Position numbers and translations under genes: made by a program | Shown here: positions 13,112 through 25,400 of the stretch, piece by piece | Position numbering within the stretch: the stretch's first letter is position 1 | Layout: each line of letters opens with the position of its first letter | Assembly (NCBI RefSeq): GCF_023278565.1 | Contig: NC_064679.1 | Span: 4,526,001 to 4,590,000 of the forward strand | From: Colletotrichum lupini | Lineage: Eukaryota > Ascomycota > Sordariomycetes > Glomerellales > Glomerellaceae | DNA: 64,000 bases | Direction: 5' to 3' | The notes under the pieces: generated by a model | The model's input: the letters and a program-made list of their open reading frames with translations, nothing else | What the model was told of the DNA's origin: nothing | Database searches by the model: none

Positions 13112-14053
13112 ATGTTAAAAGCATCAGAAATGGCTCTCGCCGCCATCGGTAAAACACCCCTCGTCCGTCTCCGCCGCGTCATCCCCGCAAACCACGCAGA
13201 TGTCTACCTCAAACTCGAATACACCAACCCAACAGGCTCCCACAAAGACCGCATGGCCGCCGCCATAATCCAGGAAGCCGAGAGGAGAGGCGCCCTCAAG
13301 CCGGGCATGAAAGTCGTCGAGGCCACAGGCGGCAGCACGGGGTCTTCGCTCGCCTTCGTCTGCGCGGTCAAGGGCTACAAGTTCCAACCGGTTAGCTCCA
13401 ACGCTTATGCAGTGGAGAAGCTCAAGACTATGGCGGCGTTTGGGGCCAAGGTTGATATTGTTCACAGTCCGACGGGACAAATCACTGCTGATTTGATTCC
13501 TTCCTTGATTCGGCGGGCGAAGGAGGTCGAGAGGGAGGGGAATGTGTATTCTACGGACCAGTTCAATAACCGGGACGCCTTGGTCGGATACGCGGCCCTG
13601 GGCCATGAGATCATTCAGCAAGTTCCAGAGGGCGTCGATGTCTTTTGCGCTGCTGTTGGCACCGCTGGATTGGCGATGGGTGTCTCGGCAGTCTTGAAGG
13701 CAGCTAGGCCAGAGACGCGCGTGGTTATACTGGAGCCCGCGTCAACGCCCGTCATCACAGGAGGTCAAGCTGGTTCTCATGGTGTCGAGGGAATCGGTAT
13801 CGGCTTTCTCCCTCCTCTCTTGGATAAGAAGCTGTATGACGAGGCGCGGGCCGTCTCGGAGGATGAAGCGCGTTTCATGTGTCGGCGTCTAGCTAGAGAC
13901 GAAGGTATTTCCGCGGGCGTGTCCACGGGGTTGAATGTCGTTGCTGCGATTCGGTTGGCGGCGGAGATAGGGGCTGGGAAGAAGGTGATTACCATCGCGT
14001 GCGACTCGGGTCTGAAGTACTTGAATGGGGACTTGTTCTCTACTCCTCAGTAG
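13112..14053 (+). CDS. Cysteine-synthase-like PLP-dependent enzyme
   Basis: A single-exon gene of 313 residues. It belongs to the O-acetylserine sulfhydrylase / cystathionine beta-synthase fold family (PLP fold type II). Visible family marks are the opening IGKTPLVRL, the PLP-lysine segment NPTGSHKDRM (Lys45), the substrate and phosphate-binding loop ATGGSTGSS (71-79), a Gly-rich PLP-phosphate loop near GTAGLAMGV, and the C-terminal run from ILEPASTPVITGG to GIGIGFLPPLL, which resembles bacterial CysK/CysM. The usual Ser-Gly-Asn-Thr-Gly loop reads Gly-Gly-Ser-Thr-Gly here, so the acceptor substrate may differ from O-acetylserine. No targeting peptide is evident and there is no CBS regulatory domain. 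It could serve cysteine synthesis or a related beta-replacement; this is not decidable from sequence alone. Confidence 0.88.
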   Translation: MLKASEMALAAIGKTPLVRLRRVIPANHADVYLKLEYTNPTGSHKDRMAAAIIQEAERRGALKPGMKVVEATGGSTGSSLAFVCAVKGYKFQPVSSNAYAVEKLKTMAAFGAKVDIVHSPTGQITADLIPSLIRRAKEVEREGNVYSTDQFNNRDALVGYAALGHEIIQQVPEGVDVFCAAVGTAGLAMGVSAVLKAARPETRVVILEPASTPVITGGQAGSHGVEGIGIGFLPPLLDKKLYDEARAVSEDEARFMCRRLARDEGISAGVSTGLNVVAAIRLAAEIGAGKKVITIACDSGLKYLNGDLFSTPQ

Positions 14054-14458
14054 ATTGTTTGCGAGTCTGTATAGAAGGCACTTGGGGTTCTCTTACATTG
14101 GAGGACGGATGTTTACATCGCTTCAGAACATGCTAAAGGTGTTGGCAGTGTCACTCAGGGGAAGTTCAGGGACTCAATCGGCGAGAAAGCGACGCACACG
14201 AACGCTCCCACGAAGGAAGTGGCAATTAGCGTAATGAAGAAGGAGCAGGAAACATGATAAAAGTTTGTTGTTGAATATGGAGTCAGCTAAAACAAAAAGA
14301 AAATGCCTTATAGAAGGCGAAAGAACCAAAATCGTCCCCTTTATAACAATCGCTCTTGAAGAGCCTCACCAGCTTCGGTCAGACATAACAAAAGGTTGAA
14401 TTTTCGGATGGCTTTGGTCGCTAATGAGAGGCGTAGTACCTCGGCACCAGTCATCCTC
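14054..14458. other. Convergent 3' intergenic spacer
   Basis: 405 bases between two converging genes. No gene is seen; they should contain the two 3' UTRs. Confidence 0.5.
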
Positions 14459-15148
14459 CTATTTCTGGAACACAACGAGGTGAACAAGGTAGCCCTGGAT
14501 GATGCTGGTGGTGTGGGCGGCAGGACCAGTGATACCGTTGTAGTAGCTAGTAGTGAGGTTGATGAGCTGGGGGTTCTGGTCACCAGTGGGAGTCTTGGCC
14601 CAGCGGAAGGTGTAGGTGACAACGCCGTTGCGAACGGTGGCGTTGACGAGTCTCAGGAGGTCCTCGTTGAAAGAGGGCACGACGGAGATTTGGTAGTCGC
14701 CCTCGGGCTTGGGGATGACGGCGGTGAATGAGGTCTCGCCTTCGGCAGGGAGGTGGAGATTGATGGGGGTAAGCACGCTGCCGATGTTGGTGTTTTGGAT
14801 CTTGAGGTCCTTGCTCAAGTCGGCCGGGGCAGTACCCTTGAGACCAGTGTACTTGATTTCGATGGTCTTGGGGCCGTCGGCGGTTTCAACCAGGACAGTC
14901 TTGTTGTTGAAGTGAGGAAGAGGGAGGATGATGGGGAAAGGGGTAGTGACAGGCGTGATATCCTCCGGTCCAACAGGGCCCGGGCCTCCGTAGAAACCCT
15001 CCAGAGCGAACTTGAGGCCACCGAAGAATTCGAGGCGTGCGAACTTGGCGTTGATGATAAGACCATTGGCCTGAGCCGTGAGGACGAGCTGATGGGTCTT
15101 GCTCTCGTAGACAGCGCCAAAATCGGTAGCTGAGAGGAGACTAGCCAT
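14459..15148 (-). CDS. Uncharacterised 229-residue protein
   Basis: One uninterrupted frame starting MASLLSATDFGAVYESKTHQ. I do not recognise a family. The sequence alternates hydrophobic and polar residues, as in a beta-rich protein. It has two similar Val/Thr-rich halves, a GFYGGPGPVGPEDITPVTTP linker near residue 50, and a C-terminal aromatic/aliphatic tail (IIQGYLVHLVVF). There is no clear signal peptide or membrane helix, only three Lys near the C-terminal half and no Cys pairs. C-ending codons dominate, which with the upstream TATA box suggests strong expression. An in-frame upstream extension to 15259 exists but reads like 5' UTR. It is coding with good confidence; function is unknown. 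Confidence 0.75.
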   Translation of the reverse strand: MASLLSATDFGAVYESKTHQLVLTAQANGLIINAKFARLEFFGGLKFALEGFYGGPGPVGPEDITPVTTPFPIILPLPHFNNKTVLVETADGPKTIEIKYTGLKGTAPADLSKDLKIQNTNIGSVLTPINLHLPAEGETSFTAVIPKPEGDYQISVVPSFNEDLLRLVNATVRNGVVTYTFRWAKTPTGDQNPQLINLTTSYYNGITGPAAHTTSIIQGYLVHLVVFQK

Positions 15149-16560
15149 TGTAGAGATTTGGAGTTGAAAGATGAAGAAGAAAATCGAAGTGAGAAGTCGA
15201 GACCTGTTTCTGAAGATGGAAGAGACGATTGAAGATGTAGATGCTGATGATGAGGACACGACGGTCGATTTGGCAAGAGTATCTCTACCTTTTATACCAC
15301 AAATCTCGAAGCATAAATATGGTCGTGCTTCTTATTTTGTCACCCATTACCATTCAGCCGCTCCCAACTCGGATTGGAACATCACGGAAGAACCATCAAC
15401 ATGCCAAAGCAGCCCATCACCACTGCTGCGGCTGAGGATGAACATATCGGTTGGCATTCGGACTGGGAGATCATCTAGCCAGAAATGGTAGACTCGCGTC
15501 AAGAAGGATGGTCTAGATCTCGTCTTCGTCTCGTAGCAAGTCCTTGGTTCCGCCTACCAGAAGAATCACTTCGAAGTGCAATATCTTACTTTTTTCATCT
15601 CACCTTGGACTCCATCCCACTGATACTGCGGACGAGCGATCGAATTTTGATCCATTGCTAATAATATCTTCTGCCTTAGAATCTTTTGCGATTTGACACC
15701 CTATTCTTTACCCTGAATCAGAAAGCTCGAAGGCTACAGATAAACACTATAGTACATATGCCCTGTAGTCTGGCATCAAACTGACGTGGCATGAATATCA
15801 ACCCTTGCCGATCACCACATGTTGCTTTCATCATACACAAACCTGGAATCATGTGGCTGGCTCAAAGATTGCAAAGGGAAGTCATATGTCGTTCGGCAAC
15901 CAATAGCCAGGAGACGTGGCTGAGCTGCAAGCATGAAGTTCAAGCAATGAGAAGGACTGCCAGAGCATTCCACCACGGACTATCAACGACAGCTGACAGA
16001 AACCTGCGGCCCGAGAACTTACCCCCGGGCGGCGGGCGGTGGCGCTTCGAAAACAACCGCAACCCACGAATCGAACGACGAGGCGCCTCTTCTATGGCAC
16101 GACATTCCTCCAACTGTCGCCATCGGCCATCCTCTCCCCCGCGCCAAGGGTCGGGTTACCAGGGCGGCCCGCCTTCAGCTGCCGCCCCTAGTGTGTAAGT
16201 TCCAAAGCCACGAGTGCCACCGTTCAGTCGAGAACATTTCGAAGACTCCTGAACTTGGCGTAGTCTGTATCATAACCTGTGGCCATGTGCGCTGGTTGAG
16301 GAATGGGGAAGGGTGCTCCCGCAGCAGCCCGCTGGCATGGTCCAGAATGAACGCCGCACGCGGAATATCAGGGTTTGAGACATTTGCGACTGGCGCAATT
16401 CAGCCGCAAAATTCGCTGTCAGCCACGCGAGGTTGCGAAAACCTCATGATTGTGAGACATGATTTTGAAACGGGAATAAGTTGCTCCTGTTGACAGCAGC
16501 TGGGTGAGAATGTGAGGGGACGGCTTCACCCATGGCCACGTCTTAATGCTTGACCGTTTT
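15149..16560. other. Intergenic DNA up to the transposon block
   Basis: Apart from the TATA region next to 15149, no gene or repeat is seen. Base composition is ordinary, with CA and TG common, right up to 16560. The edge of RIP is therefore abrupt. Confidence 0.5.
15288..15298 (-). promoter_or_regulatory. TATA box of the 229-residue protein gene
   Basis: On the minus strand the sequence reads GGTATAAAAGG, about 140 bases upstream of the start codon at 15148. This is a near-consensus TATA element at a plausible distance for a fungal gene with a leader of roughly 100 bases. Confidence 0.5.
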
Positions 16561-16765
16561 TGTTAGTATCCCTATTACAGGGTAGTTAGTTCGAACCGTA
16601 GTTAACGAAGAGATTAATTAAACTATATAAATATCTACGTAATAAGTATAAAAAGGAGGTTCTAACTATAAGTTAGGCTAGTTATAATAATTATAAATAG
16701 AGCCCCTAATTAGCCCCTATATAGTCGGCTATATACCGTAGTTAAATTAGACTTCTAATCCGATA
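16561..16765 (-). repeat. Copia copy 1 LTR
   Basis: About 205 bases, starting TGTTAGTATCCC and ending CCGATA. It aligns over its length with 19355-19556 and 26123-26324, with mostly C/T and G/A differences and a small insertion near 16640. The partner LTR of this copy is missing. Confidence 0.88.
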
Positions 16766-17876
16766 CTAACTTTTTTATTTTTTTATTAATTTAACTACTA
16801 CGGTTAGAGGTATAATTTAACCTCGGGCCCGTTTACTAAGTCGTCTCTTTTTTTCCCTTTTCTTTACTCTTTTTATATAACTTATCCCTCTATTTATATA
16901 GTGACTTTTTTACTACTTATAAATTACTCTAATCCCTTATTTAATACTACTTTTATAAAAGCGTTTACGAGGTTATTTTTATTATTAATTTAATAAATCT
17001 TAAGTATTTTGCGCTTTTTATATAATTACCTAAGGGCTATAATATTAATTATAAGCCTTTTTTTTATTATTATTTTTAATTTAACGAGGTATTTATATAA
17101 TAAGTAAGAATTAGTATAAATAACCGTTAAAATAGGTAGAAGGCTAATTCGATTAGTAATTTTTTTTAGCGTTATTAAAATTATATAAAAGAGGTTAATA
17201 CCGTTAATTATATTATAAACTTCTGATACTAATATACTTCTTATTACCTATTTACTTTTAGTTAATAAGTAGTAGATTATATTACTATATATAATAAATT
17301 CGCTCTTACTTATACTCTTATTAATTAGGATAATAATATACCCTAATTACGAAGTAAGGTTATTATTATTTATAAATAACTTATTAATAAAGACGTAGAG
17401 CTTACTAATCGTAAGGTCGATTAGGTAATAAATAAGACTTTAATTAAGATTCGTTTATTACTATTTAAGCCGCTTATTAAGTACCTCGACGTTTTATTTA
17501 GTTAGATCTATAGCCTACGCTACCTTAATATAATTAAAAATTACCTCGGGTTAATAAATACTTATAATATATACCCCTCGCGCAAGCTTAGTTTTATATT
17601 ACTTTTTAATATTAGTTACGTTCGGATTAACGAGGTTAATTTTCTTATTTTACTCCTTTTATTAAAAAATAACGGTTTCCCCTTTAATTATAAGAATCCT
17701 ACCGTTAAATACTAGGGGGGTATTTATTATAAAAACCTCTTTTAGCTTTATTACGAAGCCCGCTTTTTAAAGCTCTTTATCCTCTTTTTTTATAAAATTA
17801 ATATTAAATAGGCTTAATATATCGTCGGTTTATATTCTAATAATCTTAAATTAGTTACTTTCGTACTCTATAATTA
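16561..17876 (-). mobile_element. Ty1/copia retrotransposon copy 1, 3' part (RIP-degraded)
   Basis: The segment starts with an LTR (16561-16765) that matches the two LTRs of copia copy 2. It continues with sequence parallel to 19557-20663 of copy 2, that is the RNase H and the end of the reverse transcriptase read on the minus strand. It stops where the gypsy LTR begins. The rest of this copy resumes at 32943, so the gypsy element sits inside it. CpA/TpG is almost wholly lost and the frame is full of stops. Confidence 0.85.
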
Positions 17877-18067
17877 TAATAGATTCGGGATGCGGCCGGC
17901 GATAGGACGCCGATAACTTAGCGACCGGTATACGGATCTTATTATAAAAGAACTTTTTAAGAAGTAGAGCCCTTACGAAGGACTCTATAAGCTTTAGTTT
18001 TATAATATACCTATACTTATATTATAGCCTCGCTAGTTAAGTACTTATAGCCTAATCTTTTATAATT
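17877..18067 (+). repeat. Gypsy 5' LTR
   Basis: 191 bases, the same length as 32752-32942 and aligning along the whole stretch (shared TATACGGATCTTATTATAAA and AGCCTCGCTAGTTAAGT). Differences are C/T or G/A changes. The termini (TAATAG...TAATT) have presumably lost TG...CA ends through RIP. Confidence 0.85.
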
Positions 18068-19354
18068 TTAAAGCTTTTACTTCTACGGAGTAACTAATAT
18101 AAGTAATAATAGATTACGGAAACGAACGGAACGTTAATAAAACGACGCTTAGCCGTTAGTAAAGAGTTATTAGTACTAACGAGCTATAGCTATCCGGAGT
18201 CGACTACTCGACCCTATTTTATTTAGGAGAACGAGCTTATTATAGGGCGAGTCCTACCCGAATACTAGTATTTATAAAAGAGCTAGATAAAGAAAATAAT
18301 CGGGGTAGATTACCCTTACGGGCTAGTTACCCCGTTAATACCCTAAAGACCTTATTCGTTATAAACGGGGCGTTTATTAGCAACCGATCGCTAGACGTAC
18401 GAGGTTAAGGCGTATATAAAAGCGCAAGTAGTACTAAGATAGCTAGTTTAATAAACTCTATAGGCCTAATAATAACCTACTTCTATAAGACGATAGAAAT
18501 AATAATCGAAGATCGAAACTAAGAACGGCGTTAATACGAGGAGCTCGTTTAATAACTTACCGAGCGGCTAGCGACGCGTCTAGGTCGACGAGAATATAAA
18601 AAGCCTCCTTTTTATAACTATAAACTAATTAGAAAAGAGTCTATGAGTGCCTAGGTAATAAACTAGATTATTATTATAGAGATAAGTAATAAGCTTCGCG
18701 TAGAAAGTACTATAAAATAGTATATCGAATAGGCCCTATCTAAGATATCCCTATTATTATAAATATAATAGCGTAATTACGAGAAGAGCCTTTAGGATCC
18801 CCTCTCTTAGGGCGACTTCTTAGCGTTTATTTACTAATAGTACATAGACCCCGAGACTTAGGAACGGGAATACTATAAAGAGCTAAGGATAAAGAGGCTA
18901 AAAAAGGGCTAAACCCCTACCTAGTTCCTCGCTAAGTAATTAGCGATCTATTATAACCTAAGTATAGAAAATATAAAAAATTCGAAAGTAGAGGCATACT
19001 AGTTCTTTTTTAAATTACTATCTTAGCTATAGGACGATCTAATTCGTTATAGGGTCTTAATTAAAAGAGTACGCGATATAGCTTACGAGGTTAATAAACT
19101 ATAGTCGTTAAATTAGTAAAAGGGCGGCGACTAGTCGTAAAAAGATAGTAAAAAAAGGCTATATCCGTTATTAAAGTAACCGCGTTGAATATCCCCCTTT
19201 TATAAAAAAAAGAGTAAGGAGAGCTCTAAGGGGCTAGGCTCTAGGGACTTACTAAGAGTAATATCGTAAAAGCTATATAATAAGAGTACTCGCGCCGAGC
19301 TATCGTAGAAGCGTCGTAGTAGCAATATTAAGTACTTTATATATAATAAGATAG
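17877..19354 (+). mobile_element. Ty3/gypsy chromovirus, 5' part (LTR and gag-like region)
   Basis: The left part of a gypsy element whose body resumes at 26325 after the nested copia copy 2. It holds the 5' LTR and a RIP-ruined region expected to be gag. No intact frame survives. Flanking ATTA (17873-17876 and 32943-32946) is a probable 4-bp target duplication. The unoccupied site can be read in copia copy 2 at 20664-20667 as ACTA. Confidence 0.8.
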
Positions 19355-19556
19355 TATTAGTATCCCTATTACAGGGTAGTTAGTTCGAACCGTAGTTAAT
19401 AAAGAGATTAATTAAACTATATAAATATCTGCGTAGGTATAAAAAGGAGGTTCTAACTATAAGTTAGGCTAGCTATAATAATCGTAAATAGGGCCCCTAA
19501 TTAGCCCCTGCGTAGTCAGCTATATGCCGCGGTTAAATTAGACTTCTAATCCGATA
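19355..19556 (-). repeat. Copia copy 2 3' LTR
   Basis: 202 bases, aligned without gaps to 26123-26324. About a dozen differences are visible, all transitions. Confidence 0.93.
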
Positions 19557-19699
19557 CTAACTTTCTCTTTCTTTTATCGATTTAACCGCTACGGTTAGAA
19601 GTATAATTCGACCTCGGGCCCGTTTATTAGGTCGTCTCCTTTTCCCCCTTTTCTTTATTCTTTTTGTATAACCTATCCCTCTATTCGTATAGTAACTTT

Positions 19700-20450
19700 T
19701 CCGCTACTTACGAATTGCTCTAATCCCTTATTTAGTGCTATTTTTGTAAAAGCGTTTACGAGGTTATCTTTATTATTAATCTAACGGATCTTAAATATCT
19801 CGCGCCTTTCGTACGATTACCTAAGGGCTATAATATCGATTATAAGCCTCTTTTCCTTCGTTATTCCTAATTTAACGAGGCATTCGTATAGCGAGTAAGA
19901 ATTGGTATAAATAACCGTTAGAATAGGTAGAAGGCTAATTCGATTAATAATCTTCTTTAGCGTCGTTAAAATCGCATAAGAGAGGTTAACGCCGTTAACT
20001 ATATTATAGACCTCTAACGCTAGCACACTTCTTATTACCTACTTACTTTTAGTTAATAAGTAGTAGATTATATTACCGTATATAGTAAATTCGCTCTTAC
20101 CTATACTCTCGTTAGCTAGAATAATAATATACCCTAATTACGAAGTAAGGTCGTTATTATTCGTAAATAACCTATTAATAAAGACGTAGAGCTTACTAGT
20201 CGTAAGGTCGATCGGGTAGTAAATAAGACCTTAATCGAGATTCGTTTACTACTACTTAAGCTACTTATTAAGTACCTCGATATCTCGTTTAGTTAGATCT
20301 ATAGCCTACGCTACCCTAGCGTAGTTAAAAGTTATTTTAGGCTAATAAATACTCGTAATATATACCCCTCGCATAAGCTTAGCTTTATACCGCTTCTTAA
20401 TATCGGTTACGTTCGGGTTAACGAGGTTAATTTTCTTACCTTACCCCTTT
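19700..20450 (-). pseudogene. Copia RNase H domain (RIP-broken)
   Basis: On the minus strand a short surviving frame (20026-19817) reads YTNSYSLYECLVKLGITKEK, the RNase H region typical of fungal Ty1/copia elements. It has the catalytic-aspartate position mutated (TDS-type to TNS). The domain would trim tRNA primer and RNA during reverse transcription. Stops elsewhere make it nonfunctional. Confidence 0.8.
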
Positions 20451-20639
20451 TATTAAAAAACGACGGTTTCCTTTTTAATTATAAAAATCCCGCCGTTAAA
20501 TACTAAGGGGGTATTTATTATAAGGACCTTTTTTAGCTTCGCTACGAAGCCCGCTTTCTAAAGCTCCTTATCCTCCTTTTTTATAAAGTTAATATTAAAT
20601 AGGCTTAATATATCGTCGGTCTATATTCCGACGATCCTA

Positions 20640-21190
20640 AATTAGTTGCCTTCGTACTCTGCGACTAGTAGGTACGGGTCGTACGTAGAGGTAACTATTA
20701 ATAGTTAATTAATATAAAAATCGTAGTAAGTAGCTTACTAATAAGTGCCCGATTCTATGAGCCTATATAGTAGCTTAAGCACTTTAATAATCGTGCTTTC
20801 TAAGTACTTACTAACTATTTCCTTCGGTAAATAGGCCAGGATTTTCCTTATGAGCCCTATGGCCGATTAGGTATATGCCTAGGTAATATTACGGCTCTAA
20901 ATCTCGTATCCCTTTTTCCGTAGTAATACTATTAGTGCCATTATTAATCGTTAGCTATAGCGCTATATAGTGGGTAATTATATAAGTAGCGTTACCTTTT
21001 TAATATCGCCGTACCCCTAAATTACGTATCTAGACTTCTCGTACGGTTAGGGTATTCCTTTTTTTTTAATTTTATAAACTATTCGCAATTTAAATATATA
21101 GAGGTTTATATACTTTTCTAAATCGTAGAGGATAAATCGATAGACCCCTCGATTGCGCAGAGTATCTACTTCGATAAGATCTAATCCCTT
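20640..21190 (-). pseudogene. Copia reverse transcriptase domain (RIP-broken)
   Basis: Minus-strand translation shows family landmarks in order: an IFK-RIV-KIK-type entry, a PYEKSR block, AYT and a LPKEI block, and the catalytic-site neighbourhood reading TDD (fungal copia RTs have Q-T-D-D here). Stops at codons that are Gln or Trp in relatives interrupt it repeatedly. Copia copy 1 carries the same domain, cut by the gypsy insertion. Confidence 0.85.
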
Positions 21191-21929
21191 ATACGGCTTT
21201 TTAGTAGTTATAATTACGCCTTCCTTACGTAGTTTAACTACTAGCTCAAAATCGGCTTTCTCTTTTATTATATAAAAAGTATTAATTACCTCGTCGCTAG
21301 TAATAAATTACTACGTTAGTACTTACCGTCGTAGTCTCTCGCGACGTATTAGTACCCTTTTAGCAATTTCCTCTTCCTTATCGTTTATTAGTACTACTAC
21401 GACGATTTCGTTAAGGATGATTTCCTATGCCTCTACCGCGGGTTATATAGCTTCCCCTAGCTCTTCTTCTTCTTATAAGCTAAAAATTACCTCGATAGGA
21501 TCTATATAATATAGTCTAACTACCGTAATTAATACCTCGAGTAGCTAGTTACGATCTCTCGTAATTATATAAGAACGCTTATCGACGGAAATTAATTTAT
21601 ATAGCCTAGCCTATTATTAAGTAATTTCGCACTATACTCGTATATCTGAATTTAGGGGCATATCTAAATTAACCCCTATATTAGGCCTATTATACGTAGT
21701 AATTACCTTATTAACTTACCTTTTTACGCTTACCTCGCGCAGTACCCGTATTACTTTTTTAACTACTTAAGCTCGCTAGCTTATATCTAGCGACGGTAGC
21801 GAGGCTAAGGTCGTTCTTAAATATATTCTAAATACTAAAAGCGTCGGTATAAGCCCGTTAGGCCCTATAGTATTGTTATAGTATTTAAGTACCGTTTAAA
21901 GGCATTCGTCGTCGTTAGAATCGGGATTT

Positions 21930-22460
21930 TCCTCTTTAATAATTTTAAACGCTCTTTTTAATTACTAATGCGCCCTTTCTACCTTTTTAATACTATAGTA
22001 CGCTTCGACGGGTACGACTTTTAACTATATACCGTAGGCCGTCGCATTTTTTTTAAATTTTATTAACTTAAAACTAGTATTAGCGTCGGTTTTAATACTA
22101 TCTAGCGGTCCCTAGTATATATCGATCTAGCTTTTTCGTAAAGCTACTTATACTATTTTTATTTATAAATCCCGTAGGAATTGCCCTACTTAGAATAATA
22201 TAGCCTCGTCGATTATATATAGGACCGGTCGACTATTTAAATAAGAAATATTGACGACGATCTCCTAATTAAAGTTAAGCTTATTACGTAATTTAAATTT
22301 AAATCTGCGTGGGCTCTGCGCATTTATTTAGTATTAGTAGTATACTTTCGTTAACTATTCTAGCGCCCCTATTTTAATATTATTATTACTTAAATGCTTT
22401 AGGAGGTTATATAGCCTCGTAACTAACGGGTAGCTAAATCTCTAGTATAGTTATCTAAGC
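21930..22460 (-). pseudogene. Copia integrase domain (RIP-broken)
   Basis: The minus strand shows the pre-integrase LTESEL block and an integrase core with PVLYIIDEAILF, a GP-D-I-TDA block and VPVEAYYSIKKVER. These are the DDE-core landmarks of fungal Ty1/copia elements. In-frame stops abolish function. The position upstream of RT in element orientation proves the copia (not gypsy) gene order. Confidence 0.82.
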
Positions 22461-25400
22461 TCACTTTCCGTTAAATAATTAATTAACTTCGTATCGTTAG
22501 TAAGCCTTATAAACGCGTACCCCTATTGTCGTTCGACTATTTCGAAGTACTTACGGCTAGAGATTCTGTTCCTCGTATTATCGAATATAATACTTAGTTA
22601 ATCTATATCTTTTAGATATAAGAGAAATGGGGTATTAACGGGTAGGATATAAAAAGTTATCGTTCTAAAGTGCGTCTCTATTTCTATTATACTTAGGGCG
22701 ACGATTTCCTTATTTAAGCCGAAGCTAATCCTTATAATACCTACTATCGACGTATTAAGCGTTATTAGCGCGATTTTCTATAGTGCCTAAAATTGCCCTT
22801 TTCTTCTTATTAACTATTACGATGCCCTAGTATTTAGGATAATCCTATAGAAATTATCTGGGCCGTACCTTTCGTTCGCGTGGAATACTTATACGAGCTT
22901 AGTATTTAAGTAATCTAAGTAATATAAAAAGGACCCCTCTAGCTACCCTTAGAATTACTTAGTACCCTATCTCTTTTCTTTAGATATTAAGAGAGTAGAA
23001 TTCTGCGCTATTAAATTCGTCCTTTTGCCCACCTCCGTATCCTTTATCTAAGGGACCTTCCCTTACTATCTATAGATAAAAGCCTACTTATTAAGGGCTT
23101 TTACTACCTTTTGTTCGTTTAGCTTCGTATATCCTCCCGAGGCTAACGGGGCGAAAAAAGAGTAGTTAATATCGTCGACTTCGTCGTAATCTAATTCGTT
23201 AATATAGGGGGTAAGATCTTCTTTATTTTCCGAATCTTTTATAGGGTGCGGGTGCTTTAAGCTACTAAATTAGCTACTTTCGCTAGGTTCCGTGCCCCCG
23301 GATCTGCCCTTATATATAACAAGGAATTAGTTAAATCGATAAGGGCTAGTTTTGCTATTTACTACCCTCGATTTTTTATATTATTCGTACGATTTAGTAC
23401 GCTCTTTTTTAGAGTAGTTACTTAACTAATATCTATCCTTTTTATAAATAAAATACTACTTCTTTTATTACTCTACTCGCGAGTTAAATCTCTGCCTATT
23501 TAACGAATCTGGGATTCCCTATTAATAATTGCCGTACCTAGCTTCCTTTCCTTTCTTATTATACGTTCGGTCGACCTAATGCTATTAATAAGGGCCGTCG
23601 TATACCTAGAAGTAGGTTTAGTACGGTATTCTCGTTTTAATATTAAAGCTAGATCTTAGCCTCGAGCAGAGCGTCTCGTAGTCTTCGGGTGCTTAGTATA
23701 GAGTTATTTTTATCTCTAGAACGCGCTAAATTACGGTATAAAAATATCCGACTTTCCGCTCGTTAGTCCCCTTATTTAGCTAGGTTTTCGCTAGCTTATT
23801 AATTCGATCGATAAGCTCTTCGAGGATTTCTACTCGTAATTTACCCTCTATTATCCTAGCTATAGATATAAAAAAAATCGCTCGTAGCTTAAATAGGAGC
23901 TCTAGGTTCTTATTATAGGTCTCGAAGCGGCTTTGGATTACGTTAATTATACTGAAAAAGTCGTTTCGATCGAGATTACGTACCGCTTCGTAATAGTAAT
24001 TAGAGGCTTTGCTTATAAGTACGATATTAACTACCGAATAGTACTAGTGTTCCCTAATTCCGACTTTTTCGTAGTAATCGTAAAACATCGTTAGGGTTTC
24101 TTATAAGACCTTATACTTCCCCCCAGAGTACAATTTCTCTTTCGGGAAGATCTTTTTAAAGTTTATAAACTGCCTCGTATTTACCGCTAGATTTTTGGTA
24201 TCTATATACGATCCTTACGTCGCTACGTACTATTAGTAACTTCGGGTAGTCTACCTCCTTTTTTATTAGCCGATTAGTACCGAATTTCGCATTAGTAGCG
24301 GCGACGAGCTATGGATCGAAATAAGCGGAATTATCAATTATCGTACTTCTAGTACTATATTTTATTTCTATATATCCTTCTGCGACGATAGATTGCCGTT
24401 AGTAATTATAAGAAGGAAATCTAGGTCGTTTACCCTTTTTCTAAATTCGTTAAAGTAATTATACGCCCTATCGACTTATACCTAGGTCTATATTACGAAT
24501 TCCTCCTCTATAATCGTCGCTACTAGGATTTTATAAGGTTCTTGCGATTATAATTACGTTAGTAGTACCCTTTGCCTATAAAGGAATCTATTAACCGCTT
24601 TCGTAATTCCTAGGCTTGCGCTTACGAACCATTTATCTAGCTAATAGCTAAGGTCGTCTACGATCTCGTAAAACAGGGGTTGCCCCTATAGCCCCTTTTT
24701 CTTATAGACCTTAGTTAAATAGATTAATACTACGTTAATTTATTTACTGTTAGGCTAATCCGCAATTCTATATATCCACGTCCCCCAATAGTCCGGGTTA
24801 ATATTTACTTATTTATAAGGGATTAAGATTCTATTTAGGATCGGGTTTCGTCCTCTTCTTCTTTACCCTAACTTACTAAGGGTCGTACTCTAGCTTATAC
24901 CCGTATTAGCGGTCGCTAGCGTGTTTAATCTTAACGGGGATATATTTAATCCGCGCGCTAGTCGTAGTAAATCCGTACTTTTGCTACCTAACGAATTTAT
25001 TAAGGTCTAAGAAATTCCCGCTTCCTCTCGCTATCTCGCTACTACTCTCGTTTCTACTATTTTTAGTAATTATTACTACCTTTTTAGATCGCTAGCTATC
25101 GTACTTACTAAGATCCTCCTTTTTATTTAGTATAAAAGGGTAAGTTCTAGTAGTTCTTTTTAATAATAGTAGTAGTAGACGTTTATATTATTATAATAAG
25201 ATATAGTAATTAGTCTTAAGATCTTTACTAGTTACCGATTTCTTAAAATTAGTAATCTTATGCCGTAAGCTAGTATAAAAAGAAGCCCTTTAGTAGCCCT
25301 CTAGAGGATTCTTTTCTTTTCCCTTAGATCCTCGTCTTTTTAGCCTTTTCTTAAGCTAATAATAACTCTAGCGAGAGGTCGTAGGACTACTTTAAGGTAG

